Assembly (NCBI GenBank): GCA_022795445.1 | Contig: JAAWGR010000009.1 | Location: 1 to 59,823 of the forward strand | Length of the DNA: 59,823 nt | Direction: 5' to 3' | Source: Oscillibacter sp. | GTDB lineage: Bacteria; Bacillota; Clostridia; Oscillospirales; Oscillospiraceae | Shown here: positions 42,118 to 51,059 of the stretch, in pieces | How the letters are laid out: each line of letters opens with the position of its first letter | How positions within the stretch are numbered: the stretch's first letter is position 1 | Position numbers and translations under genes: made by a program | Notes under the pieces: model-generated | The model's input: the letters and a program-made list of their open reading frames with translations, nothing else | Told to the model about the DNA's origin: nothing | Databases searched by the model: none

Positions 42118-42674
42118 AATTCAAAGCCCCTTTCTGTCAAATATACTTTTAGCTGTTTTCTTGTCCGATCCAGTGTTTTTGATGCGGTTCCCTGCAGCAT
42201 TCCATAGTCTTTTGCTATTTCTGAAACGGAATCAGCATACCAATAGCGGCGAACAAATATATTCCGTTTGTTTGCCGAAAGACTTCTTACAAATAAATTG
42301 ATCGCTTTTGTCAGTTCTTGATGGTCAATGATTTGCTCCACATCATCAGCATCTGATACGCAGTCGGTCAGTTCGTCTAAAATAAGCGCCATTTCACCAC
42401 CGCCACGTTTTTCGGTATGATTATGTTTATACTTATTAAACGACAGATTCCGTGTAATTTTGCCAAGGAATGTCGCCAGCTGTTCGGGCCAATGGGTTGG
42501 CATGGAGTTCCAGGCGTTTAAATAGGTATCATTGACACATTCTTCTGCATCTTCTTCACTATTTAATATGTTCCGTGCGATGGCTTTGCAGTAATGACCG
42601 TATTTATCGGATGTTATCGTTATAGCTTGCTCATTCCTATCCCAATAGAGCTGGATTATTCCGTTATCATCCAT
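42114..42674 (-). CDS. ECF-family RNA polymerase sigma factor
   Basis: About 186 residues. Region 2 reads CKAIARNILNSEEDAEECVN then DTYLNAWNSMP. Region 4 reads LSANKRNIFVRRYWYADSVS then EIAKDYGMLQGTASKTLDR. Start ATG 42674 follows AAAGGAGG. It is followed by its likely anti-sigma gene (ATGA overlap). Target promoters, perhaps including its own, cannot be identified from this window alone. Confidence 0.88.
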   Translation of the reverse strand: MDDNGIIQLYWDRNEQAITITSDKYGHYCKAIARNILNSEEDAEECVNDTYLNAWNSMPTHWPEQLATFLGKITRNLSFNKYKHNHTEKRGGGEMALILDELTDCVSDADDVEQIIDHQELTKAINLFVRSLSANKRNIFVRRYWYADSVSEIAKDYGMLQGTASKTLDRTRKQLKVYLTERGFEL

Positions 42675-42740
42675 AGAAATCCTCCTTTCACCTATATACA
42701 CAACTTTCAAGCGACAATCTGACACGCATTCCAAAAAATT

Positions 42741-43147
42741 TTATCCACAGGGCAGAAATACGGAAAAGGTAAAACCCTGTCCCTCTGCGGAAACGCCCCT
42801 GATATAGCCGCCTTGCATAGTAACGATCTCACGGACCAGATACAGTTCAATGTCGATTTCGTCAATATCACGAACTTTTTCCCGGCAAAAGTGTTTGAAG
42901 ATCATCCCTTTCCGGTTTTCAGGCAGGAGGTCTTTATCACGGCGGTATCTGAGCGGCGCTCCTCGATTTCCGCACAGAAATCAAATCCATTCCCATTCGA
43001 CAGATTCACATCCAAAACGGCTAAATCACAGTCCTGCGCTTTGCAGAATGCTGCTGCCGATGCCTTTGTCATGGCACCAGCCGCAGAAAGATTGCAGCAA
43101 AGCGTATTTTTCAAAAGGCGGTCGCCCTCAACGGCTAAAAACCTCAT
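42741..43147 (-). pseudogene. Collapsed two-component system (receiver domain plus kinase tail)
   Basis: From 43147 the frame encodes a receiver domain, LAVLDVNLSNGNGFDFCAEI, with its phospho-acceptor Asp, ending after 81 codons. Downstream, in another frame, ELYLVREIVTMQGGYIRGVS then GQGFTFSVFLPCG is the last part of a histidine kinase ATPase domain. The regulator DNA-binding domain and most of the kinase are missing. It is the remains of an OmpR-type regulator-kinase pair. Confidence 0.7.
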
Positions 43148-43272
43148 GGGTTCACTTCCTTTCCCATACAGGATAGCACAGGAATGTCACAAAAATATCA
43201 CAAGGTATGAAAAGAGTGCGCCTCTATTTTTACGGCTCCCAAGCCACTTTACTCCAAGGCGGAGAAAGAAAC

Positions 43273-43715
43273 ATGAGCGCTGTAATCTATGCCCGTTATT
43301 CCAGCCGCCCAGGTTTCCAACACATGATAAAGGGCCGCTCAAAAAATATGGTAACCCGAGGCCACACAAAGAATGCCTTGAAGTGTAAATACATTGGAGG
43401 AATACCCACATTGGGCTGCACCATCGTCAGTGAGCGCCATTACCAAATCGGCCCATACACCGCGCCCATTGTGCCGGAAATGTTTATTCGTTACAACAAT
43501 AGTTCAACTGTGAAAGAAATACAAGATTATCTCATGGTTCCTCAAGACCTTTTCGACCGGGTTCAGGAAAAGATGGGCAAAAATAAAAAGGTCCCCGCCC
43601 AGCATAAGGCAGAGGACGATGGACGATTATCTGCTGACAACAAAGCTGTTCTGCGGAACGTGAGGAGCCATAATGGCAGGTGAAAACGGCACCAGCGAAG
43701 AAATTCCCCTTACCG
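43273..43715 (+). pseudogene. Decayed large serine recombinase
   Basis: It starts SAVIYARYSS, the catalytic N-terminus of large serine recombinases. It then jumps to KCKYIGGIPTLGC, RYNNSSTVKEIQDYL and VPQDLFDRVQEKMGKNKKVP of the recombinase domain. A 7-base tandem duplication (GGACGAT twice, about 43615-43628) shifts the frame. In the other frame DYLLTTKLFCGT, a TGA, then MAGENGTS follows, the zinc-ribbon segment. A family member should be about 500 residues; this is a multiply deleted remnant. Confidence 0.75.
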
Positions 43716-43801
43716 CTCCGTTTCCGGCTTCGCCGAAAACTACGCAGGACGGGGAATTTCTTCGCTTTCAGCCGCGACTCGCTTCGCTGGACTCGCGGCT
43801 G
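43694..43801. repeat. Two adjacent perfect inverted repeats after the recombinase remnant
   Basis: AGCGAAGAAATTCCCC at 43694-43709 pairs with its complement at 43751-43766 (16 bp, 41-base loop). CAGCCGCGA/TCGCGGCTG pairs over 43769-43801. They may be folding ends of the former element. The remaining bases to 43937 show nothing else I can support. Confidence 0.6.
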
Positions 43802-43937
43802 ATTCCGGGCGTCGGCCTGGCCGCTGCGGAAGCGTCATATGATGAATGGATGTACTCTAGGCCCCCCTGTCACACCGCGCCAGGCGGCTTTTTCAGGAGC
43901 GGACAATTCCATCCGCTTCCATAACTTGATTTTCAAC

Positions 43938-45701
43938 TTATACGCTGACACTGCTGTATTGCCGGATGGTGTCTACAATGCGCTCTGCGTCATTATCTAC
44001 GTTGATCCCCATCGCTTCCAGACGGTCGGAAACATCCTCCGGCAGATCCTTGCCTTCCATCGCTTCGTTCAGCCGTCCGCCCATAATCAATTTTACATCA
44101 TCCAAGTGCAGCTCTTTCAGCTTTTTAACCATCGCGTCCGCAAAGCTGAACGCCATACCGTTATAAGTGCTGACCACCAGAATTTTGCTCTCCGTTTCAA
44201 TCAGCGTATCAGCGAATTCATCCACTGGAGTCGCGTCGCCTAAATCGTAGATATTTGCACCCGCAACCCGCAGAATTTTCTTGATGACCTCTTTGCCAAA
44301 CACATGAATATCCGTTGCGCCAATGACAATATTGATTCCATCCAACGGCTTCCCAGCCAATCCCGGCATTTTGGCAATCAGCTGGTCCTGTGTGGCGTTG
44401 ATGGTCTGGATAACATTGGTCGGATGAACGGGCGTCCGTCCGCGCATTGCCATCTCGTCCTTCTTGCCCGCGCCGAAGTTGATCTCCAACTGCTCTGCGC
44501 CAATCCCCTTGAGCACTGCCATGACCTGGCCTGCATGAGTGATATCAACCCCCAAATCATCCAAGGCGTTCATAACCCGCTCAAAAAAGATATTTCCACA
44601 GGTGTTCAGCAGCTTTGCCTCCGCTTCCACACAGTCGAAGTTGATAAAGTTCATGTAATATTGGGCTTTCTCCTGCATGAGGTCCAGCGTATGGTGTGCG
44701 TCAATAATCTCCTCGGCAGAAGGTACACGGATAGCTTCTGTCACGGGGATCGCACATACGGCATGGCCTGTGGGGTATTTCATCTGTCCAATGATGTCTG
44801 CCAGGGCGAAGGACGACAGTGCACCATAGTTTCGCGGGATGTCCAGGCCAAAGTCAATGGTATTGCCATAAATCATGGAGCCGGGCGTTTGGAAGGTATT
44901 GATGTTCCACATGGCCTTGTTGAAGATTATCCGAAGGATTGGGTCGCTGAACAGGTTGCCGAAACAGAAGTTCATCCCCGCCCCCAGCAGGTCTTCCACA
45001 ATGTAGCGCTCCAGCCTGGCCCAGCCAGCCAGGTTTGCCAGGTCATGGAACTGAGACCCCATGCCATCATCCAAGTTGGAGTGGATGATGGCGCCCTGTT
45101 CCCGGTAATAGCCCATAATAGCAATGGCCTCACAGGCTTTGACAGTACGGTCAAACTCCATATCCAGGCCAGGATATTCATAGCTGTAATAATGGGAGAT
45201 GTTTCCAATCGTGGTAACGCCGGCATTCAGCGCGTTAACACAGTTTTCTACGGAATTTAAGGAGCCGATCATGTGGTCGCCCATGTGAACCTGGACAGGT
45301 GCCTGTTGGCTCAAAATCTTCCATTCATCAGGCGTCTTGTAAACCTGCCCGGAGCCAACCTGTATTCGGTCTCGGTACTCCGCAGGCACACCCATGGAAC
45401 CATCCAGACACACGCCGAAACGGTCAATATAGGAGCCGGATTCCTTCAACGCCTCATAAATTTTCTGAAAGCCTTCAGCTGTGGCATTTACAGAATTCCA
45501 GCCGATGTGGGAGTGTTTCATGACATGGCCTGACTGCATCATCTTCTTTTTGTACTCCGCCTCAGACCGCACGCCGTAAGTCTTCATAAACAAGCTCTCG
45601 CCGATGGTAACCGTTTTTGCGATTTTCTGACCTTCACTAACGAGCGTCTTCATATCAGGCAGCTCTTTTTCATGGAACCGTCTGTTAACCCTGATTTCCA
45701 T
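43938..45701 (-). CDS. B12-dependent mutase subunit with C-terminal cobalamin-binding domain
   Basis: 587 residues. Residues 1 to about 450 form a TIM-barrel related to glutamate mutase E / methyleneglutarate mutase, with HMGDHMIGS (139-147), TTIGNIS (163-169) and IHSNLDDG (206-213). Residues about 455-587 form a B12 domain with the base-off ligand motif DIHVFG (464-469), VVSTYNG and IMGGRLN. Such enzymes rearrange carbon skeletons through a deoxyadenosyl radical. Two genes upstream lies a paralogue of the barrel without the B12 domain. GlmL-type reactivase ends 21 bases upstream. Start follows AGGAGG. Substrate unknown. Confidence 0.8.
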   Translation of the reverse strand: MEIRVNRRFHEKELPDMKTLVSEGQKIAKTVTIGESLFMKTYGVRSEAEYKKKMMQSGHVMKHSHIGWNSVNATAEGFQKIYEALKESGSYIDRFGVCLDGSMGVPAEYRDRIQVGSGQVYKTPDEWKILSQQAPVQVHMGDHMIGSLNSVENCVNALNAGVTTIGNISHYYSYEYPGLDMEFDRTVKACEAIAIMGYYREQGAIIHSNLDDGMGSQFHDLANLAGWARLERYIVEDLLGAGMNFCFGNLFSDPILRIIFNKAMWNINTFQTPGSMIYGNTIDFGLDIPRNYGALSSFALADIIGQMKYPTGHAVCAIPVTEAIRVPSAEEIIDAHHTLDLMQEKAQYYMNFINFDCVEAEAKLLNTCGNIFFERVMNALDDLGVDITHAGQVMAVLKGIGAEQLEINFGAGKKDEMAMRGRTPVHPTNVIQTINATQDQLIAKMPGLAGKPLDGINIVIGATDIHVFGKEVIKKILRVAGANIYDLGDATPVDEFADTLIETESKILVVSTYNGMAFSFADAMVKKLKELHLDDVKLIMGGRLNEAMEGKDLPEDVSDRLEAMGINVDNDAERIVDTIRQYSSVSV

Positions 45702-45722
45702 TCCTGTTATCCTCCTACTCCG

Positions 45723-47114
45723 TTAATTCCCGCCAGGAAAAAGACTGGCTTTCATGATTGCGAAAGCCGCCGCCTCATCATATCCCTGCAACAGGCCTGC
45801 CGCGTAAAACACATAATCACGATCCACCAGCGTGCGTATGGTTCGGGGAAGCAAGATGGTTTCATCCTCTCCATCCTGAAGGGCCGCACATTGCAGCAGG
45901 CGGTCTGGGTCCGTCCCATTTACCAAGATTCCACCCGTCCCAATCAACGTCTCTACTTTCGTCAGGTTCTTTCCCCTCTGGATTTCCCGAACCCCTTTGG
46001 AATGTACCTTCTCAATACGCCCCGCATGACGGCGGGCGGAAATCGAAATCGCCCGGCTGGCAATCTCCTGGTCAATCCGCAGCTCTTCCGGGGTATCCGC
46101 CAAAAAACTGGTATCCAACAACCGTTTTTCAATGGATTTCCGCAACGCCTCCTCTGTCACTCCTACGCTCTTAGCCATGGATTCCGCGCCGGCCTCTTCC
46201 AAAACACATATGGAGGATTCCCGCATCCCCATATCACCCTCGACGGTTCGTTTGGCATCGGGTTCCGCGGCACCGACAATGCGGGCGTAGTGATAGCCCT
46301 TGTTTTTGATGAAGGAGTAGACATCCGTCGTCGCGCCGCCCACATCCAACATCATAACGCCTCCAAGGCCTTTTCCTCCTTCGATCCCCTCGGAAAGCAG
46401 CTTGCCCGCCGCAAGAACGGCCGCCGGCGTCGGCATCAGGATTTCTCCAATCTCCTCCTGTACTTTGTCCATGCCGGCCATATTGGTGATCCGCTTCATA
46501 AAGAGATTTCGGATGACCTCTTCCGCCGGGCCGGTATTCAACTCTCCCACTGCTGGGATCACATTGTCCACCAGAAAACATTCCTTGCCTCCCAGGCAGA
46601 GGATTTCCCGCACCATCTGGGCTGCGCCTGAATTCCCTGCGTAGATGACCGGAGCCTTCAAGCCGGAACCGCTTAGGACCTCTGCATTGTGAAGGACCAT
46701 CGTGCGGTTCCCCTTCTCGTAACCGCCGCAGAGCAGAACGATCTCTATATCCGCTCCTTCCAAGGCGCGTACATCCTCTGGCGTCAGCCAGCCAGACTCG
46801 CTTGCCATGATCTTGGCGCCAGCCCCAAAGGCCGTATTCCGTCCTGCCAGAATGCTCAGCGACTTCGTTAAGCCGATCACCGCCATCCGCAGTCCCCCTG
46901 CCGCGCTGCTGCTGGAAAGCTTCAGCGATTCCTCCAAAGCGGCACGGCCAACGGCTCCCTTTACTGCATCAAAGCATTGGTGCAGCCCAATGCGGGCGTC
47001 CGTATGTACGGTGGACGGGAAACAGCCTGTCATGAGTACCCTGCGCTCTGGAAGATATACGCAAGCCACTTTCGTATAGGTACTGCCAAAGTCTATTAAC
47101 GTTGCATATTTCAC
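45723..47114 (-). CDS. glmL: GlmL/MutL-type reactivating ATPase for a B12 mutase
   Basis: About 463 residues, ASKHA fold. Phosphate-1 loop LIDFGSTYTKV (6-16), phosphate-2 DVGGATTD (257-264), plus VLLCGGYEKGN. GlmL proteins are encoded with glutamate mutase and related enzymes and are thought to swap damaged cobalamin for fresh coenzyme. It lies between the two barrel subunit genes, as glmL sits between mutS and mutE in glutamate mutase operons. I choose GTG 47114, at good distance from GGAGG. An N-terminal extension upstream is not needed. Confidence 0.88.
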   Translation of the reverse strand: MKYATLIDFGSTYTKVACVYLPERRVLMTGCFPSTVHTDARIGLHQCFDAVKGAVGRAALEESLKLSSSSAAGGLRMAVIGLTKSLSILAGRNTAFGAGAKIMASESGWLTPEDVRALEGADIEIVLLCGGYEKGNRTMVLHNAEVLSGSGLKAPVIYAGNSGAAQMVREILCLGGKECFLVDNVIPAVGELNTGPAEEVIRNLFMKRITNMAGMDKVQEEIGEILMPTPAAVLAAGKLLSEGIEGGKGLGGVMMLDVGGATTDVYSFIKNKGYHYARIVGAAEPDAKRTVEGDMGMRESSICVLEEAGAESMAKSVGVTEEALRKSIEKRLLDTSFLADTPEELRIDQEIASRAISISARRHAGRIEKVHSKGVREIQRGKNLTKVETLIGTGGILVNGTDPDRLLQCAALQDGEDETILLPRTIRTLVDRDYVFYAAGLLQGYDEAAAFAIMKASLFPGGN

Positions 47115-47153
47115 ATTCACCCACCTCCATTCCATGGGTAACGTCAAGAGGCT

Positions 47154-48437
47154 TTAGTGACTATATAAGCTGTAATCGGTTGGAATCCTGTCTTCCGATG
47201 GGTCAGACAGCTCTTCCACCAGCGCTTTTACACCTGCTTTTTTTACCGCCAGCATGATACTGCAGGGGTCTGTAATGTCGATGAAATGGGAGAGGAACGA
47301 CAGAATATTGTCCCTCACTCTCTGCCCCCGCGCTGCCAGACGCGCCGCCTCCATGTCTATAGCAGCAAAGTCAATGGTCTTCGCCATCTCCGGCAAATAT
47401 GCCTCCAACTGCTTTGCAAGCCCCAGCTTCCGAACAATTTCCTCATTCGCAGCCTGGCCGTCCAGCCCCCGGTCCGCCATTACCGTTACCGCATGCCCCG
47501 TCCGATAGCGGGCCTGGCCCGCCATGTCGTATAACATGCAGGTGCAGAGGTGCGCATCATTCAAATCAACCCTCTGCTTCTCTCGGCCCAGCTTGTTGGC
47601 GAATACCATCGAACCAAAAACATCCTCCCCATGAACCTGTTTCAGCGCCGCCAGGAATACAAGCCGCTTATAGGGGGAATGGAACATATCGCCAAAGGAG
47701 TGGGCCACTTTTGCGCCCAGTAAATCCTCCGCAATATACTGCTCCAGCAGTGCCATGCCAATCAGCTGCCCCATATCGGCACATTTGTCGCCATAGCCGT
47801 CGTCCAAATTTGAATGGATTAACGCGCCGTCCTTGACATGCTCTCCCATAACGGCCATTGCCATAACCGTGCTGCGGGTCCGCGCCTCAATGTCTGGAAA
47901 CTCCGGATAGTCCCAGCCGAAAAACTGAGAAATGTTCCCCATTGTGGTAATGCCTGCGCGCAATGCCGAACAACAAGAATCATAGGAAGCCGGGCTCCCG
48001 ATCATATGATCTCCCAAGTGCGGCTGGGAGAAGGGAAAAGAGGCCAGCTCCGCCCAATCCTCCGGCGCGTCCAGGTACAACCCCGCTTTTTCCCCTTTTC
48101 TGCGTACCGCACGCGGAAAAGCCATGGCCGGGTCCAGGGACACGCCGAACCGGTCTAACGTCAACCCCTGTTCCTCCAGCAGGTCCTGCAAAACCGGCAT
48201 GCTGTGCAGCATAGCTTCCCGGTCAGGGAAACAACAGTGCACATGATACATAACAACACCCTTCGCCGCCATGACGGCCTTATATGCCTTTTCTGAAGAA
48301 AACCCGCTGGCCCTGCACCAACTGCTCTGGGGAACTTGAATGCCCTGCGCCTCTTCCCGCGCCTGCTTGATCAAGCTGCTATCCATCCCGGGAATGGACT
48401 CTAATATTTTTTTCGTTGCGGTATTGATATTGATCAC
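47154..48437 (-). CDS. Second mutase TIM-barrel subunit, without B12 domain
   Basis: About 427 residues, paralogous to the barrel of the 43938-45701 protein. HLGDHMIGS (140-148), TTMGNIS (164-170) and IHSNLDDG (207-214) lie one residue apart from the partner positions, which supports the GTG start at 48437 (after AGAGGAAAGG). It ends where the partner's B12 domain would begin. It probably forms a heteromer with that protein, as the two methylmalonyl-CoA mutase chains do. It could instead be the catalytic chain using the partner's cobalamin. Confidence 0.75.
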   Translation of the reverse strand: MININTATKKILESIPGMDSSLIKQAREEAQGIQVPQSSWCRASGFSSEKAYKAVMAAKGVVMYHVHCCFPDREAMLHSMPVLQDLLEEQGLTLDRFGVSLDPAMAFPRAVRRKGEKAGLYLDAPEDWAELASFPFSQPHLGDHMIGSPASYDSCCSALRAGITTMGNISQFFGWDYPEFPDIEARTRSTVMAMAVMGEHVKDGALIHSNLDDGYGDKCADMGQLIGMALLEQYIAEDLLGAKVAHSFGDMFHSPYKRLVFLAALKQVHGEDVFGSMVFANKLGREKQRVDLNDAHLCTCMLYDMAGQARYRTGHAVTVMADRGLDGQAANEEIVRKLGLAKQLEAYLPEMAKTIDFAAIDMEAARLAARGQRVRDNILSFLSHFIDITDPCSIMLAVKKAGVKALVEELSDPSEDRIPTDYSLYSH

Positions 48438-48501
48438 AAACCTTTCCTCTGTGCATCCGGGCGCAGCGCTTGCCGAATCCGTTATGCAATTTATCCACGA
48501 C

Positions 48502-48538
48502 GGCCCTCTGCTGCGGCAGAATTCCACAGCAGAGGGCC
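48502..48538. other. Strong hairpin between the SDR and mutase genes
   Basis: GGCCCTCTGCTG/CAGCAGAGGGCC, a 12-bp perfect stem with a 13-base loop and no T-run. It may separate or differentially stabilise the SDR and mutase parts of a transcript, or be a partial terminator. Confidence 0.6.
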
Positions 48539-48554
48539 TCGATCTGCCATCCAA

Positions 48555-49301
48555 TCAATCCATAATCTGTCCGCCATTGACGTCCAGGGTCTCGCCGTTG
48601 ATGAAAGAAACCTTGTCGTCACACAGGAAGCAGACTGCCTCGGCAATCTCGCTGAGCTTGCCCAGCCGTCCGGCGGGGATCAGATGCAGAAAGCTCTTCC
48701 ACCGGTCGGAAGACAACACCGCCTGGGATTCCACCCAGCCGGGGGCTACGCAGTTCGCGTTGATCCCGGTTCCGGCCAATTCCAGGGCAAACGAGTTCGT
48801 CAGGGCAATCACGCCCGCTTTTGCCGCGCCGTACACGCTGACGCCGGGAGCAGGCTTCTTCCCATCAATGGAGCTGATATTCACAATGCGTCCAAACTGA
48901 TTGGGCAGCATGGACTGCCGCACCACATTTTGGGTCATGAAGAACATGCCTTTCAGGTTAACGCCGATAACAAAGTTAAACATTTTCTCGTCAATTTCCA
49001 GAATCGGCGCGGAAGGATATACGCCCGCATTGTTCACCAAGAAATCAATCTTCCCCATCTCCGCTACGGCCTTTGCCACAGCCTCTTTTACCGAATCTAC
49101 ATCGGTAATGTCCACACCAACTCCCATCACCTTCCGGCCCATCTTCCGAATCTCCTGGAAAACCTCCGACTCTTCGTCGATTTTGATATCTGCAATTACA
49201 ATGTCGGCGCCATACTCCGCCAGCTTCCGGGCAATGACTGCGCCAATACCGCCCGCCGCGCCTGTGACAACTGCTACACGTCCTGCAAATTTTTCGTTCA
49301 T
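48555..49301 (-). CDS. Short-chain dehydrogenase/reductase (FabG-like) of the mutase cluster
   Basis: 248 residues. Cofactor motif TGAAGGIGAVIA, NNAGVYP, catalytic Ser in NISSIDGKK and VYGAAKAG for YxxxK, with PGWVES and GETLDVNGG at the C-terminus. Asp in IADIKID after strand 2 suggests NAD rather than NADP. It probably oxidises a hydroxy acid or alcohol to the keto form before or after the mutase step. Start ATG 49301 follows GGAGGAAA. Confidence 0.9.
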   Translation of the reverse strand: MNEKFAGRVAVVTGAAGGIGAVIARKLAEYGADIVIADIKIDEESEVFQEIRKMGRKVMGVGVDITDVDSVKEAVAKAVAEMGKIDFLVNNAGVYPSAPILEIDEKMFNFVIGVNLKGMFFMTQNVVRQSMLPNQFGRIVNISSIDGKKPAPGVSVYGAAKAGVIALTNSFALELAGTGINANCVAPGWVESQAVLSSDRWKSFLHLIPAGRLGKLSEIAEAVCFLCDDKVSFINGETLDVNGGQIMD

Positions 49302-49374
49302 GATACAATTTCCTCCATTTTTCAGCGACTTGATTCGAACAGGGCCGTTGTTTTTGCTAATTCCTTGTGCGGAA

Positions 49375-49408
49375 GGGCATACCGGACGGCATTCCGCTCG
49401 GTATGCCC
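49375..49408. other. Hairpin between antiporter and SDR genes
   Basis: GGGCATACCG/CGGTATGCCC, 10-bp stem with no T-run; possible processing or partial termination site after the antiporter gene. Confidence 0.5.
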
Positions 49409-49444
49409 GCGAACAGCGTGTTACAGTGGCCCGACGGCAACACT

Positions 49445-50857
49445 TTATTGCTCAGCGGCTTTCTTGGCGGCTTTGATCATTCCAAAGCCAGTGATGGCGC
49501 AGACAATGGAAAACAGCGGGGTCAGGAATCCCATGAGGTAGTAGGGCAAGTAAGCGGTTGTCGCCACGCCCAGAGTAACAGCGGTATATACGCCGCTGGT
49601 ACCCCAGGGAACCATTGGGCAAACAAGCGTACCGCTATCTTCGCAGGTACGGGAGCAGACGCTGCGGTCCAGGCCCAGCTCATCATATTTCTCGCCGAAC
49701 GCCTCGGCAGGCAGAACCATTGCCATGTAAGGATCCGCTGCGACAAAGCTCAGTGCAAAGCCGCTGATAACATGGGTCACGACCAGGCCCACGCGGTTGT
49801 TGGTGAATTTCTCCGCCTTCTGCATCAGGCATCTGACGACGCCGCAGCGGGCCAGCATGCCGGCCAGGGCCAACGACCAGATCATGATACCTAATGTGCC
49901 GTACATGGAACTCATGCCGCCGCGGGTCAGGAGACGGTCCACGTTCTCCACTCCAGTGTTGCCCACAAAGCCGGACATGAAATTCCCGAGGGCGCCGGCC
50001 AGGCTGGCCCCTTGGAAAATCATTGCGAACACCACGCCAGTCAATGCACAAATCATCATACAGGCGATGGCAGGAACTTTCAGAACAATCAGGACGATCA
50101 TAATTACCAAGGGAATCAGCAGAAGGGGAGACATGTTGTATGCTCCGTTCAGTCCGTCAATCATTTCATTGATGACCACAGAATCGCCGCTGCCGCCATG
50201 GGACAGGCCCATTACGGTGAAGATGACGCCGCTGACAATCAGAGCGGGGCCTGTCGTATAGAGCATGGAAAAAACGTGCTTATAGAGATCGGTTTTCGCC
50301 ACAGCAGCCGCATAATTGGTGGAGTCAGACATTGGGGAGAGCTTATCGCCGAAGAATGCGCCGCAAGCAATACAGCCAGCCGTAACGGCGGGATTGAGGC
50401 CCAAGCCCTCGCCCACTGCCATGAAGGCAATGCCAACCGTGCCCATGGTTGTCCAGGAAGAACCCGTTACCACCGATAGAATGCTGCAAATAATCAGGAT
50501 GGAAACCAGGAAAAATTGGGGGGAAAATACATGCAAGCCATACACAATGATGATGGGCACCGTGCCGGAGGCAATCCAAGTGCCAATGGTCGCGCCGATC
50601 AGCAAAATAATCATCATAACTTCAAGGGCGGTGGAAATGCTCTCCATCATGGCCTTTGCGGAATCGCCCCATTTAATATGCAGATAGAACGAGGCATAAG
50701 CCAGCATTATGCCTGTGCAAAGGGAGAGCGGGACCTGGACATCCTGCCCCAAGCCGATGATACACACGGACAGGACAACTACGCACACCAGCAGCATGAT
50801 CAAAGACATACCTAGGGTTGCTTCGCGCTCGGGGATATTCGCTTTTTCGTTTTTCAT
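49445..50857 (-). CDS. NhaC-type Na+/H+ antiporter or substrate exchanger
   Basis: About 470 residues, 11-12 membrane helices. Family motifs: TGSSWTTMGTVGIAFMAVGE, GAFFGDKLSPMSDSTNYAA, and later CSRTCEDSGTLVCPMVPWGT. NhaC proteins exchange sodium for protons, and some members (MleN) exchange organic acids with sodium/proton. Placed first in the unit before the SDR and mutase genes, it may import the substrate or export the product. Start ATG 50857 follows GAGGAGG. Confidence 0.88.
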   Translation of the reverse strand: MKNEKANIPEREATLGMSLIMLLVCVVVLSVCIIGLGQDVQVPLSLCTGIMLAYASFYLHIKWGDSAKAMMESISTALEVMMIILLIGATIGTWIASGTVPIIIVYGLHVFSPQFFLVSILIICSILSVVTGSSWTTMGTVGIAFMAVGEGLGLNPAVTAGCIACGAFFGDKLSPMSDSTNYAAAVAKTDLYKHVFSMLYTTGPALIVSGVIFTVMGLSHGGSGDSVVINEMIDGLNGAYNMSPLLLIPLVIMIVLIVLKVPAIACMMICALTGVVFAMIFQGASLAGALGNFMSGFVGNTGVENVDRLLTRGGMSSMYGTLGIMIWSLALAGMLARCGVVRCLMQKAEKFTNNRVGLVVTHVISGFALSFVAADPYMAMVLPAEAFGEKYDELGLDRSVCSRTCEDSGTLVCPMVPWGTSGVYTAVTLGVATTAYLPYYLMGFLTPLFSIVCAITGFGMIKAAKKAAEQ

Positions 50858-50899
50858 TTTTCTCCTCCTCATAATCCGTTGTTGTGGTCCTCTATTTTG

Positions 50900-50929
50900 A
50901 CACATACGAGCTGGCCCGTTATGTGGTCA
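50900..50929 (-). promoter_or_regulatory. Probable promoter of the antiporter-SDR-mutase unit
   Basis: On the minus strand: TTGACC, an 18-base spacer and TATGTG. It lies just after the terminator of the LysR transcript, so the unit seems to start here. Confidence 0.4.
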
Positions 50930-50980
50930 ACCTGTATCCCCTCGCCACCAGTTTACAAAACCAAAAGAGCAATCCCATTT

Positions 50981-51028
50981 ACAAAAAACAAAGGCGCCCT
51001 GGAGCTCCAAACTGCTCAGGCGCCTTTG
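50981..51028 (-). terminator. Intrinsic terminator (minus strand)
   Basis: CAAAGGCGCC/GGCGCCTTTG stem followed on the minus strand by TTTTTTGT. It ends transcription from the LysR side before the antiporter promoter. Confidence 0.8.
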
Positions 51029-51059
51029 CCTTAATACTCAGCTTTATTTTACGGCCATC

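Noticed and set aside
31059..43801. An anti-phage defence island
   Set aside because: No nuclease, methyltransferase, CBASS, retron, toxin-antitoxin or similar core gene was found; the region is mobile-element debris plus ordinary signalling genes.
43938..45701. Ornithine or lysine aminomutase (OraE or KamD/KamE)
   Set aside because: No partner small subunit and no pyridoxal-phosphate site recognised; the barrel motifs and GlmL neighbour fit the carbon-skeleton mutase side better.
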